Shown: positions 26,820 to 33,237 of the stretch, in pieces | How positions within the stretch are numbered: the stretch's first letter is position 1 | Layout of the letters: the number at the start of each line of letters is the position of its first letter | Assembly: GCA_009779835.1 (NCBI GenBank) | Contig: WRBD01000024.1 | Span: forward strand, 1-33,237 | Source: Defluviitaleaceae bacterium | GTDB taxonomy: Bacteria; Bacillota; Clostridia; Lachnospirales; WQUN01 | DNA length: 33,237 nucleotides | Direction: 5' to 3' | Program-made: the position numbers and the translations under genes | Notes under the pieces: model-generated | Database searches by the model: none | What the model was told of the DNA's origin: nothing | Seen by the model: only the letters and a program-made list of their open reading frames with translations

Positions 26820-29800
26820 ATGAAAAAGTTCATAAAAAAAACCATTGCGGTTATTATGGCGATGGTAATGGTTGTTGCGGCAGCACAATCACTTGCGACA
26901 ACAAAATATTCACCAGCGATTACGCAATCGCTTGCAACAACGCAAGCACTTGCGGCAACGGAATTTCCTGCGCGGGACGGGTATACTCTTGTGCCTACCA
27001 TGTTTGGAACTTCCGGAGTGGATACGCTGAGTTCTTTTACTTTGCGAACGCCGAGAGATTACGCGTCGTCTCCGCAAGTTTTAATTGATGGGCAAGACGC
27101 TCCGATGGTCACGCGAACAAACAACCGTACGTTTACGGTTACACCCGTGATTGCTCTTACGCATAACAGCGTGTATGTTTTCCGTTTGCAGCGCGAGAAC
27201 GAAATAGATATTACATGGGCGTTCCAAACCGCGAAACGGTTTGAAATTACCACAACGCTCCCGCGCAATGAAGCAACAAATGTGCCTGTACGCACGGGCA
27301 TTGAAATTTCTTTTTCCTATGGCGACGCACCCGATATTTCTGAGCATTTCAACATTTACCCCCATGCCGAGGGCAGGTTTATTTCACGTGACTCTACGGC
27401 TATTTTTATGCCTACTTCGCCGCTTGCGCACGGTACGGTTTACACCGTTTCCATAAGAGCGGGTGTTGGCTTGGAGGGAACAAGTGAAGTAATAGGAACA
27501 GAGCGCGTCTTTTTATTTGAAACAGAACCCGCACCCGACAGGCAGGAGCGCAGAAGATGGCCTTCAAGCGTGAGTTTTTCCTCTGTATATGTAGAATTTC
27601 CATCCTTCGCCGCGCCGGAAGTAAATTACTGGCTTAACTACGACAGACACAGAGAGAAACGGCCCGCAATTGACTTTATCCTATACCGCATTGATGACCG
27701 TGCGGAAGTTATATCTGCAGTAACGCGATTTTCGGGTAGACACAGATGGTCGCGTTTTTCCGGTGAGAACGAGCCTATTGACGTTTCCGGTTTAACGTTT
27801 GTTTTCTCAAATACAATTACCGAATGGCAGGGCGGAATAAATAATTGGAACGAGACATTTACTTTCCCTGTAAATTTGCCACCCGGCTTTTACGTGCTTG
27901 ACGCAAAAACAAACGAACCCGACAGCGGAAGCCGCCAAGTAATTATTCAAATTACAGACCTTGCGGTGCAGGTAGTCGGGGACGAAGAACAAACACTCCT
28001 TTGGATAAATGATATGAACACGGGTTATCCCGCCGCCCTTGCAAGCGTTTATGACCCGGTTACACAAAATAATTTTGCGGCAAGCGAACACGGGATTGCC
28101 ACCGTGGAGCGTATGTTATCAAACGGCGAGTATCTTATCGTTGGTACGGAAGGCTTTGAAAGTGTTGTTTTTGTGCATTCTGCACAGCAATTTTGGCGCG
28201 GCGGGTGGTACGACGATTATTGGTACGGCGGTCATTGGGGGGGCGGTCAGTCCGGAAGCAACCAATACTGGACGGCATTACAGCTTGACCGCACATTATT
28301 CCAGCGCAACGATACGCTTCATCTGTGGGGTTTCGTGCAAAACCGACGCGAAAATGAAAATATTAATTTTGTTACCGCTGTTTTAACGGAAGGTTCACAT
28401 TGGTGGGGACGCAGTTCCTCCGGACGCGAAACGCTTCACAGAGAAAATATTTCCGTAAGAAATGGCGCGTATTCCGGCGAAATTCTTCTGCCGCATTTAG
28501 ACCCCGGCCATTATGAAATAGCGATTTATCACGGCGATGTTTTATTAAATTCAACTTTTTTCAGCGTACAGGATTATACAAAACCGCCGTATCAGCTTAC
28601 AGTTTCGGGTTCTCACGCGGCAATTTTTTCGGGAGAAGAAGTTACGTTCACAGCGCGAACAGAATTTTTTGAAGGAACACCCGTGCCGGATTTAAGTTTA
28701 TCATACAGCTTCCATGGTCACGAACTAACAACGGCACCAAGAGGTCAAGCAACAACAAATATTGACGGTGTTGTGGAAGTGTCCGCGTCTCCGAAAGCCG
28801 CAAACGCGTCGGTGCAGGGTGAAAGAAGTATGATGTTCACGTCGGAGGCAACCTTGCCCGAAATAGGTTGGGTTCACGAAATGTCATCCGTTCGTGTTTT
28901 TGTGAACGATATAGATGTTCGCCCGCATGCTTCGCGAAGCGGAGTGAACGCAACGCTTTCCGTTGATGTTCATGATATCACTCTCGACAGGCTTAACGAC
29001 GGAACGCATGAGCATTGGGGCGATTACTTGGGCGAACCGCGGCGCGGGCAAGAGATTCAAGTTGCGATTGTAGAAATTTACTGGGAAGCCATACGCGACG
29101 GTGAATTTTATTGTCATGTAACACGTCAAGTTGTTCCGCGCCATCGTTACGAGCGGCGCGAAAATGTACTGGAAAGATTTGAACTAAGAACAGACACGGA
29201 CGGCGCGGCAACAAAAAATTTCACAGTACCCGACCGTAAGCACAGAAGCTACCAAGCCCGTATGAATACAACGGATGGCAACGGAAGAACAATAAGCCAT
29301 GATGTTTTCATAGGCCATGACTTTACAAGATTTTTTGAAGAAGCAAACAATAACAGGCTTTTCCTTGACGGTGCAAACGAAGAAGGTTACGACATAGGTG
29401 ATGAAGTTGAACTTACAATAATGCGCGGTGCGGAAAAAGTTGAACAAGGGAATTTTCTTTTTGTTGTTGTGCAGGACGGAATTATGTCTTATCACGTTGG
29501 CACAAACCCGTTGAAATTTACCTTCGGCGAACAACACATTCCTAACGCACGGGTTTTCGCGTATCATTTTAACGGACACACATTCAACGCGGGCGAAGGC
29601 GGCAGTTGGATGATGTCACAGCATTTGCGGTTTAACCCCAAAAACCGCGAGCTTATTATAAACATTAAAGCCGACCGCGAAGCTTACAGGCCGGGTGAAA
29701 CGCCCACATTCACGATTACCGCTACAGACGCGGACGGCAATCCGAAAGCGGCAAATATTAATATCAGCTTGGTGGACGAAGCATTGTTCTCGCTGATGGA

Positions 29801-31988
29801 TTACACGGTTGATACACTTGAAATGCTTTACAGAAATATCAGCGATAATTTACGCGTAGATTTTGCAACGCACAGAGCATTTGACAGTGACGGCATTGAT
29901 GATTTTTCTTATGGCTTTATGGAACTTTCGGAAGATTCAGACGATGGTGGTGCGCGACGACAAGCCGGTGGTATCTTGAATGCTATGCCCGCGCCCGCTA
30001 TGGCGACATCAGAAATGATGTGGGGAGCACCCGGTAGCGAAGAAGCAGAAACCCGAATTCGCGAACGCTTTGAAGATACTGCAATTTTCACAAGTGTCCG
30101 CACAAACGCGCAAGGCATGGCAACGCTTGATTTCCCGCTACCGGATAATATTACTTCGTGGCGCGTAACCGCGTCGGGAATAAGCAATGATTTATATGCA
30201 GGGAACTCTGTGCAAAATGTGCGCGTTTCCCTTCCGATGTTTCTTCACTACACGCTTAATAAAACATTTTTAGCCGGCGATATTCCAACAATCGGAGTGA
30301 ACGCGTTCGGCACAAGTTTATCGGGCGGCGAACGTGTAGAATTTTCAGTCTGGCGTGAAGATGCACCGAATGATATTCGCACCGCAACAGGCGCGTCTTT
30401 CGAGCGCGTAAATATTCCGCTGTGGGAAAAAACCGAAGAAGGTTTTGGCGCGATTGTAATTCGCGCAAATGTTTTAAATTTCAGCGACGCGGTGAAACAT
30501 GAATATCAAGTTGTAAATTCTCACCGCTTGATTGATACCGCTGTTTTCCATGAAGTCACACCTCAAACGGAGTTTTCCGTAAACCAAACGGGGCTTACAA
30601 ATATCACGTTTGCAAACTATGGACGCGGGCAATTCTTAAATGAATTGCTACGCCTTCGCCACACATGGTTCAGCGGCGCAAGAATCGAAGGGCTTGTGGC
30701 AAGACGTGAAGCCATCGCGCTAATTCGCGAACATTTCCCCGATGTGAAAATTTTCGGCGAATCGGACAATTTCGATATAACAAACTATCAGACACAAAAC
30801 GGAGGAATAGCAATTCTGCCATACTCCAACGAGGAGCTGGAAGTTACCGTAAAACTTTTGCCGTTTATTAAAGACGAAATAAATTTACCCGCTTTGCGAA
30901 ATTATCTGTACGATGTTTTTGAAAAATCCGCAACCGATAATAAAATGCTTGCATTATACGGACTTGCGCAGCTGGGTGAGCCTATCCTTTTCGATTTGCA
31001 AAACTACGCGAAACTCGAAGACTTGTCGGTAAGAAACATTGCGTATGTCTCGCTTGGCTTTGCCGCGCTCGGCGATATTCAAACCGCCCGCGAAATTTAC
31101 GATAGCCGAATCGCAAGTCTTATTACAACCATTGTGGAAGGCCGCCTGTACCGCGTGAACGCAGGTGCAACGCAAGCCGAAATTTGGGACGCAACTTCCG
31201 TTGTCGCGCTTCTTGCAGCGCAACTTGGAAAGCCCGAAGCATTGGGGCTTCACAATTACGCAACATCTGAACGTCACGCGGTAATTTGGCGGGACGGTCG
31301 CCCAAGTTCCGTACAATTAAACGCCGCAATGCTTTTGAATCTTGAACACTTAAACTTTATCACACGTGAAATCGAAAACCATTCTGCCGAACCCGCAAGT
31401 ATCACCTATAAACTTTTCGGCGAAACCGTAAACCGCGACCTCGGGTACAACAAGCAGTTCACGTTGCGAATTCCCGCGCAAAACATGCACGAATTCGAGT
31501 TGACTTCCGTTACGGGGCAAGTTGGTGCCGTGTCGATTGTTCGCACACCGCTTGAATATACTACGCCCACAGAAAACAACGTAACTGTTCGGCGCGGATT
31601 TTTCCGTGCGGGTTCAAACACAGCCTCAACAACTTTCGCGCAAGACGAACTTGTGCGCGTGCAAATCACGGTAGAGTATTCCGCAACGGATTTAAGCGGA
31701 ACGTATGTAATAACAGACTTCTTGCCCGCAGGGCTTGCACACGTTGCGCACTCCGCACGTTTCGGGGAAAGCGGAAACAACCCCGGCAGACGCGCATGGG
31801 TAACAACAGAAGGTCAGCGCGTCACCTTCTTCGACCACAGCGGCGGCTCCAACCGCATTCGCGTCTACCATTATTATGCCCGCGTAATTAACCCCGGCAC
31901 ATTCACAGCCGAAGGCACAATCGTACAAAGCTTGGGCGCACGCGAATATATGACCGTAGGTGAAAACGCTGCTATAACATTACAGTAG
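26820..31988 (+). CDS. Secreted bacterial alpha-2-macroglobulin family protein without thioester, 1,722 aa
   Basis: A signal peptide (about 1-25, KKTIAVIMAMVMVVAAAQSLA) has no lipobox cysteine, so the protein is secreted rather than a lipoprotein. Two Big_5-like Ig domains follow (about 55-140 and 142-240), then macroglobulin domains, an acidic Ala/Met-rich stretch (about 1028-1080) that could be a bait region, the family hallmark LPDNITSWRVTA (about 1106), and an all-helical region (about 1280-1500) where a CXEQ thioester would sit. None is found: the only cysteine in the whole protein is about residue 765. A surface-type beta domain ends the chain. Thioester-less family members are thought to inhibit proteases by conformational trapping. 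TGGAGGA sets ATG 26820. A terminator separates it from the dockerin gene. Confidence 0.9.
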   Translation: MKKFIKKTIAVIMAMVMVVAAAQSLATTKYSPAITQSLATTQALAATEFPARDGYTLVPTMFGTSGVDTLSSFTLRTPRDYASSPQVLIDGQDAPMVTRTNNRTFTVTPVIALTHNSVYVFRLQRENEIDITWAFQTAKRFEITTTLPRNEATNVPVRTGIEISFSYGDAPDISEHFNIYPHAEGRFISRDSTAIFMPTSPLAHGTVYTVSIRAGVGLEGTSEVIGTERVFLFETEPAPDRQERRRWPSSVSFSSVYVEFPSFAAPEVNYWLNYDRHREKRPAIDFILYRIDDRAEVISAVTRFSGRHRWSRFSGENEPIDVSGLTFVFSNTITEWQGGINNWNETFTFPVNLPPGFYVLDAKTNEPDSGSRQVIIQITDLAVQVVGDEEQTLLWINDMNTGYPAALASVYDPVTQNNFAASEHGIATVERMLSNGEYLIVGTEGFESVVFVHSAQQFWRGGWYDDYWYGGHWGGGQSGSNQYWTALQLDRTLFQRNDTLHLWGFVQNRRENENINFVTAVLTEGSHWWGRSSSGRETLHRENISVRNGAYSGEILLPHLDPGHYEIAIYHGDVLLNSTFFSVQDYTKPPYQLTVSGSHAAIFSGEEVTFTARTEFFEGTPVPDLSLSYSFHGHELTTAPRGQATTNIDGVVEVSASPKAANASVQGERSMMFTSEATLPEIGWVHEMSSVRVFVNDIDVRPHASRSGVNATLSVDVHDITLDRLNDGTHEHWGDYLGEPRRGQEIQVAIVEIYWEAIRDGEFYCHVTRQVVPRHRYERRENVLERFELRTDTDGAATKNFTVPDRKHRSYQARMNTTDGNGRTISHDVFIGHDFTRFFEEANNNRLFLDGANEEGYDIGDEVELTIMRGAEKVEQGNFLFVVVQDGIMSYHVGTNPLKFTFGEQHIPNARVFAYHFNGHTFNAGEGGSWMMSQHLRFNPKNRELIINIKADREAYRPGETPTFTITATDADGNPKAANINISLVDEALFSLMDYTVDTLEMLYRNISDNLRVDFATHRAFDSDGIDDFSYGFMELSEDSDDGGARRQAGGILNAMPAPAMATSEMMWGAPGSEEAETRIRERFEDTAIFTSVRTNAQGMATLDFPLPDNITSWRVTASGISNDLYAGNSVQNVRVSLPMFLHYTLNKTFLAGDIPTIGVNAFGTSLSGGERVEFSVWREDAPNDIRTATGASFERVNIPLWEKTEEGFGAIVIRANVLNFSDAVKHEYQVVNSHRLIDTAVFHEVTPQTEFSVNQTGLTNITFANYGRGQFLNELLRLRHTWFSGARIEGLVARREAIALIREHFPDVKIFGESDNFDITNYQTQNGGIAILPYSNEELEVTVKLLPFIKDEINLPALRNYLYDVFEKSATDNKMLALYGLAQLGEPILFDLQNYAKLEDLSVRNIAYVSLGFAALGDIQTAREIYDSRIASLITTIVEGRLYRVNAGATQAEIWDATSVVALLAAQLGKPEALGLHNYATSERHAVIWRDGRPSSVQLNAAMLLNLEHLNFITREIENHSAEPASITYKLFGETVNRDLGYNKQFTLRIPAQNMHEFELTSVTGQVGAVSIVRTPLEYTTPTENNVTVRRGFFRAGSNTASTTFAQDELVRVQITVEYSATDLSGTYVITDFLPAGLAHVAHSARFGESGNNPGRRAWVTTEGQRVTFFDHSGGSNRIRVYHYYARVINPGTFTAEGTIVQSLGAREYMTVGENAAITLQ

Positions 31989-32017
31989 TTACAATTCGCA
32001 ATTCAGTAATAAAAAAT

Positions 32018-32118
32018 TAACGCGGATTAACGCGGATTTAGCGGATTAACACGGATTTAACAGTTTAGATTGAAAAAAATCCGCGTAAATCCGTACAAAT
32101 CCGCGTTAAGCTTTTTTA
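32018..32118 (+). repeat. REP-like repeat forming a long stem-loop/terminator
   Basis: The left side has direct copies of a GCGGATT or CGGATT unit (32018-32060: ttaacgcggatt, acgcggattt, agcggatt, acacggattt). The right side has the complementary units (32079-32110: AATCCGCG, AATCCGTA, AATCCGCGTTAA). Together they can fold into a long imperfect hairpin. A T run (32113-32118) follows, so it can terminate the alpha-2-macroglobulin transcript. Confidence 0.75.
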
Positions 32119-32139
32119 TATTATGTAAGAGGTGAATTT

Positions 32140-33075
32140 ATGCAATCAGTATTTTCGGTAGTAATTCCGGCGTTTAACGAAGAGGAAGTTATTAGAGAAA
32201 CGTATAAACGTTTAAGCGCGGTAATGCAGAGCATGGCAGAGCCGTATGAGCTTGTTTTTGTGAATGACGGTAGCCGTGACAAAACGGCGGAGATAATTGC
32301 GGGCTTATGCGCGTCAGATAAAAGCGTGCGGCTTGTGAATTTTTCGCGAAATTTCGGGCATATGCCGGCGATTTCAGCAGGAATGGAATATGCGCGCGGT
32401 AAAGCAATTTTTATAATAGATGCCGACCTTCAAGACCCGCCTGAAATTTTTCCGCAAATGGCAAAAAAATGGCGCGAGGGCTATCATGTTGTCTACGGTC
32501 AGCGTGAAAAGCGTAAAGGTGAATCGCTTTTTAAAAAAGTTTCAGCAAAACTCTTTTATCGTTTTATCCGCCGGATGACCTCCGTTAATATGCCCGTGGA
32601 CACAGGTGAGTTCCGCCTAATTGACCGCAAGGTTTGCGAAACCGTTAACCGTTTGCCCGAAAAAAACCGTTATATCCGCGGCCTTGTAAGCTGGGTTGGA
32701 TTTAAGCAAACTGCCGTTTTATATGTACGAGAGGAACGCTTTGCCGGTAAAACAAAATACCCACTTCGCAAAATGATTGCATTTGCAATGGATGCCGTTA
32801 CCGCGTTCTCCTACAAACCGTTAAAAATTGCAACATCGCTTGGTTTTTTTGTTTCAATCGCAAGCTTCATTTACCTTGTCGCAATTTTTTACCAATACTT
32901 CTTCACAGAAACAACAATCACCGGCTGGGCATCGACAATGGGGATACTCCTTTTCACGCAAGGCATCGTAATGATGATTCTGGGCTTAATGGGCGAATAC
33001 ATCGGGCGCATTTACGAAGAACTGAAAAACAGACCTGCTTACATTGTACAGGAAGTTATTGAACACGAAGACTAA
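32140..33075 (+). CDS. Family 2 glycosyltransferase with two membrane helices (GtrB/DPM1-like), 311 aa
   Basis: The GT-A domain starts FSVVIPAFNEEEVI, with VNDGSRDKT (nucleotide binding) and the D94-A-D96 motif in FIIDADLQDPPE, then PVDTGEFRLIDR and RYIRGLVSWVGFKQ. Two membrane helices at the C terminus (about 229-255 and 268-290) complete the usual polyprenyl-phosphate glycosyltransferase layout, and the length (about 310 aa) is typical. It probably transfers a sugar from UDP or GDP to undecaprenyl phosphate at the inner membrane face for cell-surface glycan decoration. The sugar is unknown. AAGAGGTG precedes the ATG. The following 162 bp to the window end show no gene. Confidence 0.92.
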   Translation: MQSVFSVVIPAFNEEEVIRETYKRLSAVMQSMAEPYELVFVNDGSRDKTAEIIAGLCASDKSVRLVNFSRNFGHMPAISAGMEYARGKAIFIIDADLQDPPEIFPQMAKKWREGYHVVYGQREKRKGESLFKKVSAKLFYRFIRRMTSVNMPVDTGEFRLIDRKVCETVNRLPEKNRYIRGLVSWVGFKQTAVLYVREERFAGKTKYPLRKMIAFAMDAVTAFSYKPLKIATSLGFFVSIASFIYLVAIFYQYFFTETTITGWASTMGILLFTQGIVMMILGLMGEYIGRIYEELKNRPAYIVQEVIEHED

Positions 33076-33237
33076 GTTGAAACACATTTCTCGCACACAA
33101 CTTGTATATAAATATGGTAGTGTAAACCGTTCTATGAAAAAAGGCTAACTGCCGAACTCGAATGTGCGAATAAAAAAACAAAAAGAAAAAAGCAGGTTTA
33201 ACGCATTAAGGGGCATTGCCGTTGTAAAAAAAACAGA

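Noticed and set aside
33134-33148. ATG near the window end as a next gene start
   Set aside because: The frame stops after four codons, and no other convincing start is seen before the end.

Overview
The window looks like chromosomal DNA of an anaerobic Firmicute of the class Clostridia. The signs are a SigK/SigE-type sporulation sigma-factor remnant, a Gram-positive MobA/MobL mobilizable element, strong Shine-Dalgarno sites (AAGGAG, GGAGG), several large serine recombinases, and a secreted giant protein that ends in a type I dockerin. The left third is dominated by mobile DNA, the middle holds a signalling cassette bracketed by recombinases, and the right third encodes secreted or surface proteins.

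Bases 1-228 hold a decayed N-terminal piece of a sporulation sigma factor. It loses homology right after the conserved RCIEN motif, which is where skin-type elements enter sigK. A small minus-strand ORF (264-449) follows. ridA (reactive intermediate deaminase) starts at 647 but is split. Its first 33 codons end at 745 and the rest resumes at 8176. Between them lies a 7,430-bp integrative mobilizable element. It carries an IncQ-like oriT, a MobQ relaxase, a zincin-like cargo protein, a truncated coupling protein, a small membrane protein, a resolvase with dyad sites, an unknown gene, and a large serine recombinase with a coupled small ORF. Joining the two ridA parts at the shared AC dinucleotide restores an uninterrupted 125-codon ridA, so both the boundary and the crossover site can be read from sequence.

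From 8455 to 11100 are ordinary genes: an HD phosphohydrolase, a low-molecular-weight tyrosine phosphatase, a tocopherol-cyclase-like protein and a YccF-family membrane protein (minus strand).

From 11126 to 18518 two related large serine recombinases point at each other and enclose a tight three-gene operon: a TerY-like vWA protein, a PP2C phosphatase with a C-terminal membrane anchor, and a protein kinase with one membrane span and two extracellular copper-amine-oxidase-N-like domains. This resembles the TerY-phosphorylation triad, here in a membrane-sensor form. A 17-bp near-identical repeat links the truncated end of the sigma fragment (198-214) with a site 20 bp past the first of these recombinases (12814-12830).

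From 18615 to the end are a 2,642-residue secreted repeat protein (eight beta-helix-type repeats, InlB-like and Fn3-like domains, a glycine-rich block and a dockerin), a secreted bacterial alpha-2-macroglobulin without a thioester cysteine, and a family 2 glycosyltransferase. A strong terminator follows the first and a REP-like stem-loop follows the second. I see no gene in 33076-33237. No tRNA, rRNA or CRISPR array was seen.
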